NCBI RefSeq assembly: GCF_052324685.1
Contig: NW_027506900.1
Coordinates: 151,501 to 215,500, forward strand
Source: Brachyhypopomus gauderio
Taxonomy: Eukaryota; Chordata; Actinopteri; Gymnotiformes; Hypopomidae
Direction: 5' to 3'
Length of the DNA stretch: 64,000 bases
Shown: in pieces, positions 1 to 59,352 of the stretch
Position numbering within the stretch: position 1 is the first letter of the stretch
Layout of the letters: every line of letters begins with the position of its first letter
Made by a program: the position numbers and the translations under genes
Notes under the pieces: generated by a model
The model's database searches: none
What the model was told of the DNA's origin: nothing
The model's input: only the letters and a program-made list of their open reading frames with translations

Positions 1-59
1 CAGTGAATTCCAATGTGGAACTGTGATAGGATGCTACCTGTGCAACTTTATGTATTATA

Positions 60-670
60 AGAAATGGAAGTGATTGGGAACAACAGCAACTCAGCCATGA
101 AATGGTAGACTATGTAAACTGACGGAGCGGGGTCAGTGGATGCTGAAGCGCATAGTGTGAAGAGGTCGCCAACTTTCTGTAGAGTCAATCACTACAGACA
201 TCCAAACTTCATGTGGCCTTCAGATTAGCTCAAGAACAGTGTGCAGAGAGCTTCATGGAATGGGTTTCCATGGTTGAGCAGCTGCATCCAAGCCATACAT
301 CACCAAGTGCAATGCAAAGCATCAGATGCAGTGGTGTAAAGCACGCTGCCACTGGGCTCTAGAGCAGTGGAGGCACGTTCTCTGGAGTGACGAATCACGC
401 TTCTCCATCTGGCAATCTGATGGACGAGTGTGGGTTTGACGGTTGCCAGGAGAACGGTACTTGTCTGACTGCATTGTGCCAAGTGTAAAGTTTGGTGGAT
501 GGGAGAGTATGGTGTGGGGTTGTTTTTCAGGAGCTGTGCTTGGCCCCTTAGTTCCAATGAAAGGAACTTTGAATGCATCAGCATACCAAGACATTTTGGA
601 CAATTCCATGCTCCCAACATTGTGGCAACAGTTTGGAGCTGGCCCCTTCCTCTTCCAACATGACACACAC
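60..670 (+). mobile_element. Tc1/mariner-type transposase remnant
   Basis: Plus-strand translation, with frame changes and stop codons, reads as a fish Tc1-like transposase: TERGQWMLKRIV near 120, TTDIQTSCGLQIS near 187, SDESRFSIWQSDGRVW near 390, [14 protein letters not shown] near 493, and the [16 protein letters not shown] block near 590, ending at FLFQHD near 662. The segment after that, with the last catalytic residues, is absent and unrelated sequence follows. At least one in-frame stop interrupts the middle of the protein. No terminal inverted repeats were identified; the left end may lie outside the window. It sits 3' of the AP4E1 exons, probably in its last intron or beyond the gene. 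An inactive fossil copy. Confidence 0.85.
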
Positions 671-769
671 AATAATGTTCCGAGATTTGGATGTTGCGTA
701 CTGACAATCACGCTGTCTCATCCAAATACCCCCCGCTCCAATTTTATTTGTTGATAGTGGCACACTCAT

Positions 770-1540
770 TGACTAGACACGTTAAAGTTGGCACCCCGTT
801 CTATAGGATCAAGATCTCGGGACTGTGAAGGCCAGCGAAGCAAGAAAAACTCGGTTCTGGAACCAATCCATGACTATAAGACCCACGTGGTATGCTGCAT
901 TGTCCTAATAGAAGTGTCCTTCTGCCATTGGGTAAACATCTGCCATGAAGGGATGAACTTGGTTGGCTACAATGCTTAGCTAATCTCTACTGTTCAAACA
1001 TCCATGTATCAGAGGACCCGGTGTGTGCCAAGAAAGCATTCCCCAAATCACTACTCCACCTCCACCAGCCTGAACTGACATAAAGGGCTCGTTCATTCAT
1101 GTTGCTTGCACCAAACCCTCCGACCAGATGATGTTTCTCCACTGCCGAGTGATCAAACGTTTGTGCTCTTTGGACAGAGATGCCACTTGAACTGGTCGGC
1201 CTCTGTTGTAGCCCGTGTTCTCTGAGGAGCGATGAACTGGGAGAGTAGACACACCAGTTGGAGCGCTGGCGTTGGGCTGCTATCTTCTCGACTGTTCCCC
1301 ACAACCATCTGACGTGCTCCTCAGACCCACTTTAATCATCGAGCCGTTTTCTCCGTAGGAGAACACCCACCCCTAAGACTGCCCTGCCCTCGTACGACTT
1401 TTGTGTTCTTCCCGCTCTGTTGCAAGACAAGCCTAAGTCAAGCCCTCATGAACGACATTCAAATGAACAATTCTGTCGCCCACTTTGACAGTAGAACAGA
1501 GTAACACAAAGTCCACAAAGTAACGTCCTGCTAATGGCAT
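770..1540. repeat. Unassigned repeat-like sequence 3' of AP4E1
   Basis: No open frame here has a recognisable domain. The text resembles a degenerate copy of a dispersed fish repeat (for example the stretch around 945-1010 and 1105-1200), but I could not assign a class or find termini. It may be continuous with the Tc1 remnant on its left. The missing last exon or exons of AP4E1 were looked for here and not found. Confidence 0.35.
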
Positions 1541-1625
1541 GCACGATAATCAGTGCATAGGCTGAAAATAATCAATGATCAGAATCATTTTGTAATAAGT
1601 ATCCCCAGGACTGCAGTTGTCATAC

Positions 1626-9172
<7,547 letters not shown>

Positions 9173-11017
9173 TGCAGCTCAAAAAGGCACAAATTAAAAA
9201 TAACAGACACTTTCTAAGAGAGAAACTACAGAACCGCCTTCAAAAAACGTATAAACTGAAAGCTGACACTGCAGAACGGGTAATGTTTACAGCATAGCTG
9301 CTGTTAAAAACAGCCATTGCTTCACAGGAAGACTTTCACTTCCTCTTCTGTCTCTCCCTCTGTGTTATTATGAGCACAATTATTAGTACCGCCACCTACT
9401 GGCTGATCGCAAACATGCAGCGCAGGTCAAGCGTGATGAAGAGCGATACGAGCACGAACAAGACTGATTAAATCACATCTCATACCTGTTAGACGTGTAT
9501 TGGACGTTTTCTGATGAGCCATGCAGTGTTTTGTGTCAATACATGCTATTTTATAACTTATTTACGTGCACACTTTTAAGATTTTTATCACCACCAATTA
9601 AAACTCCATTATAATCAGTCCATTTTATCGGCTCAAGAAAACAATAAAAACCAAAGCCTTATTTTTCATCGAAATAGTCAAAGTATTCTCGCTGTGATTC
9701 TGTTCAATATCTTTGAGTTGGTCATAAATCCGAATTGCTGTAAGGACAGATTGTGGAAATGTATGGAGAGGATATCGAGCGCAAAAGTAAGAGTTTATGT
9801 TTACACTTTTCCATTAAGAATTAATTGTGCATAATTATTAATTAAGCAATATGACGCACTGAATATGTGTCAAACCCAAACGGAACGACGACACCATGTT
9901 TAAAGTGACCTATGTCATTCATGCACTCCAGCATACATATTTATAAGACTACCGTTTAACATCTATACGGTACTGGGTCTGTAGACACGATCACGTTGGG
10001 GAAGTGGTTCACCGCAAAAGGGTGGGACTAAAACCTTTGGCAACAGAACACTTTTACTGAAAAATAGTCTCGACGAAGTAAATCTAAGGACAGTAAGAAC
10101 AGAACATTTCTGTACCTGTCAGTCCTTGTCTGTGTGCAATGTGTATAATGTTTTTGGACGGAGTTTAATGGGGATGGTGCATGGAGGGGAGTTTTATTTG
10201 AATCAAACGATTTAAGAGTCTAAACATTGAACGAGGTGCAATAGGGGTATAATGTAAAATAAGATGAACTTCCTCTATAAAGAATTAGGTTGTAATATTA
10301 CAAACAAGATAAATCACAGATCTTTCATTATGTAAAACCCATTTATTTTCAGTGATAGTGCTATTATTGTGGACATTACTATTTACACGTCGCTACAACT
10401 TGTGGACATTACTATTTACACGTCGCTACAACTGGTACTATAGTGCAAGTGTTAATAATCAGACAGATATATATCAGAGGATAATGTATAATTTCTACTG
10501 AGTATGGTTTGTTTGCATATTAGGTTAACAATCTGCACAAAAATCTCATCTTTCTCTTGCTGCTTTGCTATTTGTGTCTAGAATCAAAAACAGTAAATTA
10601 GATCAAAGGATCAACACACCAACCTCTAGCAAAGACCTACACCATATTACATACAGTTTAGAGCCTTCTGTGCTCCTAACATTAACATCATGCCATCAGA
10701 AAACAGAGATACATTTGCAGATTTGTAGTTTGTAAAGAGAGGGTCATCTTTTATTAAATATAATGGTATAAATTATTGGGGACAAGAGGTGGTACACTGT
10801 AGAGTTGTATAGAAGATGTCTAGCCACGCCCCTTGTTTTAAAGCTTCCTGTAGTTATCAGTCAAACGATCTTGATGTTGGTGTATAAACTACAGTCTCTC
10901 TCAACCCTCTTATACTCTACTGTGCATTTGCCAATAATCCCACACTCTGAGTTTCCGGTTGTTCTTGTAAATCTTGTTGACAGTACTGAAGCCAGCACTG
11001 AGCCGATTGTGCCACTG
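9173..11017. other. Intergenic region AP4E1 / GNB5
   Basis: Upstream side of AP4E1 and downstream side of GNB5. It contains a perfect 33-bp tandem duplication (10368-10433) and, in the GNB5 sense, an AATAAA-like signal near 10752. No other gene recognised. Confidence 0.6.
10368..10433. repeat. Perfect 33-bp tandem duplication
   Basis: The unit beginning TGTGGACATTACTATTTACA occurs twice back to back (10368-10400, 10401-10433) without a mismatch, indicating a recent duplication in non-coding DNA. Confidence 0.95.
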
Positions 11018-14825
<3,808 letters not shown>

Positions 14826-15612
14826 TTTCTGAGACAGATGTCGTTCACCAGGACTATTATTCTTGTTTTTTTTTCCGACGGGAGAGAGAGAGAGCAGGAA
14901 AGACCGTTTATTATAAAACCAACAGCTGATGCAGCTGGTGTTACGTCACGGGAGGATGCTCTCTCTCTCTCTCTCTCATCCTGTGGTCCTCTCTCCTCCC
15001 TGGTGTATTCTACCACGATCTTTAACGCTCTCTCCGCCGAATAATCAATATACCAATTCCAGTCTAAATAGAGCAGGAGAAATTGTTGCACCTACTTTCA
15101 CGTATTAGTGTAGGCATACTCTGAGTCTTGGAGTAACTTAATACGTTAACGCTTTTGTTTTATACAGTACAATTCCGTGCATTACGATTTAAATTAACCG
15201 CCCTCGGAGGATATACCGAGATATGAATAATGAATATTTAAAGGCTGCATCAGCTATGGTGAAGGTTGAAAACCGATTCAAGGTGTGGTATCGATTAATT
15301 TCATAAAATGTGACAGTCACAAACGTTATTTTAGTACATAAAACTTTATTTTAAAAAAGAAACATAATACATCTATGTGGTCAATAGGGTAATTCAAGCA
15401 ATGACTAAAAATTTTGTGTTTTTTTTTTTATCTTAACCACAAGTTGTGCCTTGAAATATTGAAATATTAGAACTACATTTCATCTGAAATCTAAAATAGC
15501 ATAATTTCCTGTTTTCAAGTTTGAATAAAATATAATCATGAGGTTACCAAAGTTTGTGATTATTATAATAGCACGTTGATTCAAGTGACTCCGGGGGATC
15601 CAGGCTCAGAGG
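14826..15612. other. Intergenic region GNB5 / MYO5C
   Basis: Short spacer between the GNB5 start and the MYO5C stop, both minus strand. A (GA)n run (14883-14894) and a (CT)n run (14958-14980) face each other 65 bases apart, about 60 bases upstream of the GNB5 ATG, and could pair in the 5' UTR. In the MYO5C sense an AATAAA signal lies near 15344, about 270 bases past the stop. Confidence 0.65.
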
Positions 15613-32730
<17,118 letters not shown>

Positions 32731-34179
32731 GGCAACAGGTTTGGTTCACCTGACACTGTTTCGCTTCATGTTTTTTGAGTGCATCGGCATAAGTAAACTA
32801 CACTTTATTAAAATATCCCTAGAGCAACGCCTCATAAGTTCATGAGGTCATTCTCCAACTTTCCTCACACACCTACGTACTCGGCGTCATATCGCCCTGC
32901 AGTCTTGTGACACCTGCTTGCAGTAGGGGTGTGTTCGTTTGAACAAGGATCTAAACAAAAGGAACAGGATCCTCACTCGTTTGCAGCGGCGACAGGAGTT
33001 CATACACGCTGCAATACATTCTTGAGGGGAAGAGAGGCGGCTGTGGGGGGTAAACGCAAAAGACAAACGGTCCAAATGGACTTGCTCTTGTGCTCATCTC
33101 CAAATTCCAAATTTCAGTTAAAAATAGATAAGTAAATACTCTTGACTTGAAGTTAGAAGGCATTTTGAAGTCAAAAATACATTTATTTTTCCACAACGAA
33201 TTTAAGTTCAAATTACATTTTTTAAATGGTGACCACATGTCTGTAAATTACATCTAAATCCATTTTTATACATTTAATATCTAATATTTTTGCTTACATT
33301 TACATGCATGTTACAGATTACAAGGCTGGCATAAACAAATTAAAACATTTACGCTTTAGCTGTGTAAAGAGTGAAATTCAACAAATGCCGAAATTCATCC
33401 AATCACTAACATCATTCAATAAACATCATTCATCATTAATAAATTAATATAATAAATTATCACCTCATCATGACACATTAAGGAGAGACTAGACCTGGTT
33501 CTTTTTGTTCTTAGATGTAAAGGTTTATAACAGAAATGAAATCACATTAAAACTATAGTTAACTTGGAACAAGTAGAGTTTAAACACAATGATATGTACC
33601 AGATAAGACTGGCACAGGTACACACTCCAAACAACATACTACAGAGAAGACGTACAGAGGTCAGGAGATTTTTCTTTTCATACTTGAGGCACAATTTCCA
33701 ATCTAAAGTCAGTTTAGTAAAAAGTAAACAGTACCATCTGTTGACATTAGTATCCCTCTCGTCACTAAGGCAACATGCTCACAGAAAGTGCCATTTAGTG
33801 TGAAACTGAATTAGATTAACCTAGAGGCACTTAAAAAAAACCTCATGGTGTGCTTAAAATGGGTGGATAAAACTCATTTAGATTGTAGACTTTGTGAGAT
33901 TCAGAACCACGTGCTTAGTAACAAAAGGTGAATACATTTGACTATGGTGAGGTAATTAGCCACTTAGTTATATTAAATGTGTTAAGAAATAACACTCACA
34001 TATTCCCCATAATGAGGCCTAGGTGAAGCTTTGGTGTAGATGGACAGAACAGAAGGTTTCCATTCATGCACCTCAAGACTGAAATGAAACTCAACTGAAC
34101 AAAATTTAGAGTAAAATTGACCATTCTGCTTGTGATGTAGTTCTTGGTGAACGTGGTGAGTCCCCAGCACTCAGGGTGT
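32731..34179. other. Intergenic region MYO5C / MYO5A
   Basis: Upstream of MYO5C and downstream of MYO5A. AT-rich from 33100 to 33500 with AATAAA-like signals in the minus sense. Nothing coding recognised; much of 33100-34179 is probably the MYO5A 3' UTR. Confidence 0.55.
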
Positions 34180-52508
<18,329 letters not shown>

Positions 52509-54424
52509 GACGCTTTCTAAAAAAATAATAATTTATTTTAAGGATAGGAACTAGATCTTCGTGTGGCGAAGAAGTGCGGACATGTGTAATCTCGTGGAGC
52601 TTCCCAAGCACTCTTAATGAGTTACACTACAGGAGAGTTTGAGATCAGCCCTTCCAAATCTCCAAGCACTCTGGGTATAAGGACACATTGATTCTGTGAT
52701 AAACTGCTGCTTGCTGAAGACACGCAACCCTCGCCACCCAGTGGTAAAGTAATCCGTTTCTTATCCAGGACATTTTAGCTGATTTGTGAGATCATCATAA
52801 TTCTGAAACGACTTAGTCCGTGTACATCTAGAAAAATTGTGAAAGGTTTACATTATTGTCATAAACGCACCTGTATAACCTGTAGTGTATGCAATATTTA
52901 GCAGGTACTGTGACAGTGAAATCAGGGTTTAACATTTTATTCGTTGTTTTATAACTAAAGTTGCAGTTCTTTTAGGAGTGGACCCTTTATTCTACCTCCA
53001 TGGTGCAGAATCCACTACTTTGAAAATGAACAAACATTTTATCTAAAATACCAACAAGCTGCACTTCCACTAGCTTTATTGATAAATATTACAGCACATA
53101 TTAATGAGGTACATTCATTTCATTTGGCCTTCTGAAAGTGATGGGAGTCTGAAATCATTTTCTGGTAGATTTATCCATCGCTATTACATTTTACAAGTTG
53201 CTGTGGGCTTACTACACATTTAAATGACAGTATATACATTTACATTTAGCAGATGCTCTTATCCAGAATGCATCCTAGTAGCAGAAGATACCCTCGAGTC
53301 AGACTACTACTAAACTACAGGAATCAATGCCATTATCTCGTATTCCAAATGTATACCTAGAAGCACAAATAACCAGACAGATAAACATACAATTTAAGAA
53401 AAAGTACAGTCTGCGGTGTAAATGCTCATTTAAGTGCTCAACAAACAGGTGAGTCTTCAGGCTACGTTTGAAGACTGCAATAGACTGCAGTCTCAACAGC
53501 TACTGGAAGATCGTTCCACCATCTCGGAGTCAGGACAGAGAATAGTCTCAAGTATTGCCTTCCATGAGACTTTAAGCATGGCGTTTCAAGTCGAGCTATG
53601 CATCTATGAGGGAGAAAGAAAATTTCCCCATGCCACCATTATCCACATAAACAGACTTAAAAGTAATCATAACCTTCCAAACACAATACTCTGAACCATG
53701 ATGTTACCTACATAAACATGCAGATACAAGGATGACAGAAGAGAACACGTGTACATTTGTGTGCAAAACTAGTTTATTTACAAAACAAATGGCACAGTTG
53801 TGACAGTAAGTGCTTGTGCACAGTCTGAATATTGTTTGATTATTTGCTACCCCAAGTAGAAGACCTAAAAGAGATGAAAACAATATAAGCACAAGCTCCT
53901 GACCAAAGCCACAAAAGACTCACCCCAGAGTGGGCAAATATTGCCCAGGAGAAACTGTGCCAGATACAATTAAGGCTGTTTACACAAGTCACAGGCAGGA
54001 GGCAAGCAGCACTAATCAGAAAACCTATGCTTCTCACACAATACGGTTTAGACAAATGAGATCTGTTCAAGCCTTTCAAACAAACAGCATAATACACATG
54101 AATCATTGCAGGAAAGTGAGTGCTTAAAAATCTAAAATCCTAAAAATGTATGTTTCAAGTCAAGATTACAGTGTGATTAAACCTGAGAGTAGACTTTATA
54201 ACTAAATCTACTTCTACAGCCAAAAACCTTGTTACCACAGATGAACAGAGTTAAGAAAGCACCCAGCAAACAAGTGTCCTATTTTATCAAACTAACTCCC
54301 AATCCAAACAGGCAATACAGAAGGGGCTGGGCAAGGAAAACAAAACAGACAAAGAGAGAAAGGAGTATTAACAAGATCAAGACACTAGGAATGGTACGAG
54401 GACTCAAAGTCCATAGAGTTCACA
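52509..54424. other. Intergenic region MYO5A / ARPP19
   Basis: Upstream of MYO5A and downstream of ARPP19. Apart from the dispersed repeat at 53219-53600 nothing specific is seen; the right part is probably ARPP19 3' UTR. Confidence 0.55.
53219..53600. repeat. Dispersed fish repeat, class unresolved
   Basis: The core TTACATTTAGCAGATGCTCT followed by TATCCAGAATG, and further on AGGTGAGTCTTCAGGCTACG with a TTTGAAGACTGCAA tract, resembles a high-copy repeat I know from many teleost genomes. Degenerate, with no coding capacity and no clear termini. Confidence 0.6.
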
Positions 54425-55279
54425 TCAGACAGCCAGTTTGCTGGCAACCAGTGAGGGCTTCCTTTGGGGTAGATCCTGAGGTGTTGGGATGTGGTCTCCA
54501 GTGATCTCAGCCTTCTCTGCTGTGGTTGATGGAAGCTGTTTATTCTTCATCTTGGCTTTGGCCATGTTATAATCGCCCGAATCAAAGTACTTTTGCTGCA
54601 GAGAAAGTAAGCAGTGTAGGTTTTACGGATGCAGCAACCCCCCCCCCAGCTTTTAACATGAATCTTTATGACACATCACCTTGTGAAACACAGACTGGTC
54701 AATTACTGTAGGATGAACCCCATACCCCTTTCTGTAGTCTTTTCCTCAGCAGGTCTGACCCACCAGGCTTGGTGCCGAGATGGGGGTACCGAGCCTTTAA
54801 TTTGACTTCCTCTGCTTTCTCAGGGCTCACGACCTTATCCTGCATCTCCTGTACAACACGATATCGTCAGTACAGAAGGTGAGCATTCACTAAACAAAAT
54901 AAAACACCCAAATACAGCTCACACACAATAGAGTGTAACATACACCATATATATTACGCCCTGGACAGTGCAAGGTATTAAGCACTGCTGGCTAGACAGC
55001 CAAATATAACCACGTAGCTCGAAAAATATGACAGTAGTGTGTTAGTGAGTTTGGAGAAGCGTAAACGTAGGTGTGGTGATACAGGTTTCCGCTAAGCTAA
55101 CGTTAGCCTCAGTGAGACACAAGAAAGCGTGTACGACAGTTAGCACGCGAGTTAGCTTCTCGGCTAGCCGTGTCATGTTGTAACGGTAACCGCGATGTGA
55201 GCTCTGCTCGGCAGACCTGCTGCTCCTCCGTAGACTCCTCCACCGTCGCCCGACTCGCCATCTCGGTTTCGTTGGACAT
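54425..55279 (-). CDS. arpp19: cAMP-regulated phosphoprotein 19
   Basis: Small endosulfine-family protein. When phosphorylated by Greatwall/MASTL it inhibits PP2A-B55 and lets cells enter mitosis; it is also a PKA target. Three exons, 55279-55217, 54848-54726 and 54595-54425, join to 118 residues (human 112). The core [18 protein letters not shown] and the PP2A-inhibitory FDSGDYN (S68, the Greatwall site) are intact, as is the C-terminal PKA site [10 protein letters not shown] (S110). The first ATG, giving [16 protein letters not shown], is the furthest upstream in frame; a second Met at residue 6 is possible. ENSA is the close paralogue; position next to MYO5A supports ARPP19. Confidence 0.95.
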
Positions 55280-57038
55280 TGTGATAAAATCTAACTGTGA
55301 CGGATATACTATTGATAACACTCCTTCCTTTCTTTACCGCGACAACGTTAGCTGAATCTTCCGCCCGCGCTGCCCCGAGCCTCCGCTACAACGCTGATAG
55401 ACGGAGGTATTACTGCTAGTTAGCTTAGCTAAAAAAACTTTTATTGATGAAGTAGGCGCGCATGCGCCGCTGCGCGCTACACCGCCCTCTACCGGAGTGG
55501 AGGTACTACTGGAAAATACCTAGTAGTCGTAGTTATGGCAGTGGTACTAGTGGGAAATGTCCAAATCGTGTCAAGCGGTGTGACGCATGGATAAATAAAA
55601 TCATCCCCATCTAGTCAGTTTTAAAAGCTTTAAAATACTTTTGGTACTAGAAAGAGTGGAAGTTTTATTTCCTCTAGCCATAGAGAGTACGTCTTTACAA
55701 TAACAATAAAATATTTTGTTTATATTGTACTTGACAGATACTCTTTACAATGTGTTCATAATTTAGAAGGAAAACCTTAACAACTGCCACAGCGGCAGTG
55801 ACAAAACAGACAATTCACGGGCTAAGGATAAGGTCAGGGTAGCTGAACTGGGTTTAAAACTCACAGTGGCTAATAGTGAGGGCAAGAGAAATCCATAGTT
55901 GTTGATGAACTCTAGATAAAGATCAGAAGTTCATAGAAGCATAGTAAAGAAGCCAGAGATGTAAGATCTGAGTGTTGCTATAAGGAAATCAGAGAGATAG
56001 GAGGGGCATGGCTGTGATGTACCAGAGAGAAGGAGAACATTGAGAATAATGTTTTGCTTTCTAGGGAGCCAGTAAAGATCATTATGAGGAAATGATCTTT
56101 GAAAATGAAAATGAGGATGTTAATAGCCCTTGAGTTGGCAGCTGCAAGTACATTGTAATCCCTTAGCCAAGGCAGACTTTCAATGGGCATACATGTTGAG
56201 TTGACAATATGAAAGAGCTTGGAATGATAACCTGATCCAGGGAATAAAGAGAAGCTACAGATGGGATGATAATTTCCTGTATCACCAGTTTTTTTAGAAT
56301 AGCATTCCTCTAATCAGTAGAAAATTCACTTTAAAAAGGCAAACACAAGAGACCACAAGTCTGTGCACGAAGGGTCAAGGGAACACCTAGTAGTGCTGAT
56401 GATTCCTTTTGACAACAAATGGCAACAACTACACTGTAGTCACCTTAGACAATAATTTTTAAATTGTTGATAAAAAAGACCTAGTAGAAAAATATACAAG
56501 ATAAAATTTTATTGGATAGAAGACAAAATAGTTTTAGGAATACCTGCAACATTAATAAACATATTTCCTTTGCCTATTCATAGATACATGCTTCAAATGT
56601 AATATAACCATGACCCATACATACAGGATTGTAGTTTTAATATCCACAATGACATGTTTTATTGACACAAATCATGAGGAAATGTTTAAAATAATGCTAA
56701 TTAGTTCATAGAGTACCCACAAGGCAATATGGTCCTTGTGTTTTCCCAAACATACAAAACTTTGGAAAATAATTGCATTTTGTTACATTATTGATTTTAC
56801 TGCAAATGAAGCACAGTCACTGTTAAGCTTAGCAAGCATCTCAGAACAGAACAGATTGGAATGTAATGAGTGAATTCTCCATTTTATTCATCCCTTCCTT
56901 TCAAATGAACCAGGGTGATGCAAAGAAAGCCTACCAGTGAAAACATTTCATTCCTTGAGGATGAAAGTACTGTATTCACACAAAATACCCTTCTCATAAA
57001 ACTGAGAAAACATACAGCAGACCATTTTAGGGAGGAAC
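55280..57038. other. Intergenic region ARPP19 / BET1L
   Basis: The left 200 bases are CG-rich and form the ARPP19 promoter and 5' UTR. From 55600 to 57000 the sequence is AT-rich with no recognisable gene; the right part is probably BET1L 3' UTR (AATAAA-like signals near 56508 and 56882 in the minus sense). Confidence 0.55.
55458..55467. promoter_or_regulatory. NRF1-like site upstream of ARPP19
   Basis: GCGCATGCGC, the palindromic NRF1 consensus core, lies about 180 bases before the ARPP19 ATG in a CG-rich stretch without a TATA box. Typical of housekeeping promoters; binding is inferred. Confidence 0.55.
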
Positions 57039-58120
57039 TCACTTCTGTATTCTCCTGACTAAGTAGTAAAGCACAAAGAACAGCAGGACCAGGCCTATTG
57101 ACACGTAACACAGAATCTTCCGGTTATCCCTGCCAGAGCGGACCATTGTGGAAAACCTCTTTACGCTCCCAGTCAACAGTCCAGTTGCACTGAGGAAGTT
57201 TGAGTCCTGAAAGAAATAAATTCAATTGTAAATGTTACAAAATATTATGAATAAATTCTAATAATAATTTTCCAAACACATGCATGTGTGTCTTGGACTA
57301 GTTTCTATCATTGTTTTAAGAATAGACATGCAAGATAATTAAGGTAATTGTTTGCCCACAATATCTTGAGGTCATTCACATAAAAATACACACCATGCCA
57401 TCCAAGTACGAATTCTGGTCTTCTGCATCTTTGTCAATATCATATGCCAGCTGTGGATGCAAAAGAGAAATGTTCTCATATTGCTGGTGTTATGAACTCC
57501 AAATGTACAGAATGTATATGTTCTTCATTGACTGTACTGAGCAATGCTGACATACAGACTTCAGCCTGGATACTTTGCTCGCAAGATTCTCAGCCAGGAG
57601 TTTGTTTTCTGCATCCAACATATCATCTACAGCACCATGTCCTACAAGGCAACGGTGATAGAAAGACGCAGTTCAGTTGATCATAAGTTTAAGAAGTATT
57701 AAAAGTCCCCAAATGTGATCGAATCCAATGTAGGGAACTGTGGGTTGATATCAGACAGCTAAAATGACAAACATTAAGTTTGCTCTTACAGCGTTAGAAG
57801 AATGCCAATTTAGGGGATAAAACAACTGGGACCAAAAATAATGTGTCAAATAATCTGTGGAAGATAAACCTATTCTGATTCTCACACTTATTTGGTTAGG
57901 TAGATATTAATTAGGCAAACGTATCCCCATTAAACTTTAACGATTATACAATTCGTCCTCTCTCTGTAAATATTATTGTCAAGCAACTACTGGTCATTAT
58001 TAGATTTAAAAGTAGAACCAGAGACATTTCTGTTGGACTAAAATGACAATACACAACTTTAATACACTGCCGTGGACAGCTGGCTACGTGTCACTCACCC
58101 CTGTTCCAGTTATCAGCCAT
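57039..58120 (-). CDS. bet1l: BET1-like protein (GS15), Golgi Qc-SNARE
   Basis: Tail-anchored SNARE for retrograde traffic from endosomes to and within the Golgi. Four exons, 58120-58099, 57641-57556, 57450-57394 and 57206-57039, code for 110 residues (human 111). The SNARE motif runs from about 14 to 75 (GAVDDMLDAENKLLAENLAS, LAYDIDKDAEDQNSYLDGM). The family block LLTGSVKRFSTMVRSGRDNR leads into a single C-terminal membrane helix (residues about 87-106, ILCYVSIGLVLLFFVLYYLV) and a short basic tail. BET1 itself is the alternative, but the GSVKRFSTM block is BET1L-type. It faces the channel gene head to head across about 1.2 kb. Confidence 0.95.
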
Positions 58121-59352
58121 CTTAATGCGTAAACATTCACTGTTCTGCTAATTCAGAAGCAGTAAAACACTGCGAAGAAGAAGTACACGTAAAAAAAACT
58201 GAATTAAAACGAAAAGAGTCATCAAAACCCTTCAGCCTCTGTAAAACACTTTCACTACAAACACCTAAACAAGTCAGTTACGGAATTCTTAAAATGGAAA
58301 TGTAGGCAGAGAGCATTGTGGGATATGTTGGTCCGCCCGCCTGCGCGCCCCTAGCCGCACGCGCAGGAGGGTTCGCTCGCGCACTGCGTGTCGTATGTCT
58401 GGCTGGAGAGCATCCTCAGAATAAAGCCAGCTAACAGGTAATGCAACCTTAAACGACATGGTCAACTCTTCCTTTATTCACGAATAAAGGGCATTTGTTT
58501 GTACATATTACGCTTTAGTTTAATGCATTTAACAGAAAGCAGATTATTTTAAACAGCTAATGAAAATGTCTAAGCATTGGTGCTGTTGATAAAGGGCAGC
58601 AGGATGAACGGTACCGAGCTACAAACCCTCTCCGCTTGCGAGCTGTGCGCTGGTCTAACTGGGCTTCTGCTATGCTTTAGCCATGATGCTGACTATTTAC
58701 TCTGTTCTATTTGGCTATTATATTCCGTCTCTTGATAAATGTGGTTTTTTAACCACTTAGTAAGCAATTGCAACATTAATTGTAGAATTTGTCAGTTGTC
58801 TAGCTATTTATTTTTTGTAGATTGTGTTTTATTCCGTCGCATAGCTGAGAAACGCGTTTAAAAACCCGGCTGAGTAGGTTGAATATATCCAGGTGAATAA
58901 CGTTCCTGCACTCAAGTTCATAATAGCCTATTTTTGGAGACATACTTTTGTAAATGTGCTCAGTGTCCATCGTTCGGTAAATGTATGGACATTTAAACAA
59001 GCGGAGAAGCCCTTGTGTTAGTTGTGAACGTTCAGGTTTGGTGTGAAATTCGCTGTGTAGTGAGTGGTCTGTACCAAGTAAGTGATCGTTTAAAAAAAAT
59101 CACCTTTTTTATCCAGTAATGTACAACCCCATCATAACACAGTATATGAAAAGACATACCAAGCAGGGATCAGCATTTTCTTTTAAATTTTGATCCTAAA
59201 ACATTCTAGCATGTTGAAGTTTTGCCTAACAATATTTAGCATTTTGTAATTCAGATATCTAGGCGATTACAATCCTACTCCACCAAATATAGAGTTATTT
59301 TGACTATAACATATCTATTCTCCTAGTCCAGAACAACCCTGAAAACCCAGCA
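58121..59352. other. Head-to-head spacer BET1L / Kir6-like gene
   Basis: Contains a CG-rich block (58318-58400) and a candidate 5' UTR exon of the channel gene ending at GCTAACAG|GTAATGC (donor at about 58438). The matching acceptor TTCTCCTAG ends at 59326, so about 26 bases of 5' UTR lie in the first coding exon. Confidence 0.5.
58318..58437 (+). promoter_or_regulatory. CG-rich candidate promoter and 5' UTR exon of the Kir6-like gene
   Basis: Local CG enrichment (CCGCCCGCCTGCGCGCC, CGCACGCGCAGG) in otherwise AT-rich DNA, just before a good donor. It may serve both BET1L and the channel. Inferred from composition and splice signals only. Confidence 0.45.

Noticed and set aside
987-1304. 105-residue minus-strand ORF as the missing AP4E1 C-terminus
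   Set aside because: No similarity to the epsilon appendage end and no acceptor in phase with exon 1816-1626; it reads as repeat DNA.
10368-10433. Possible CRISPR-like direct repeat
   Set aside because: Only two adjacent copies with no spacer, in a eukaryotic genome: a simple tandem duplication.
53434-53694. 86-residue plus-strand ORF between MYO5A and ARPP19
   Set aside because: Falls inside the dispersed fish repeat and has no recognisable domain.
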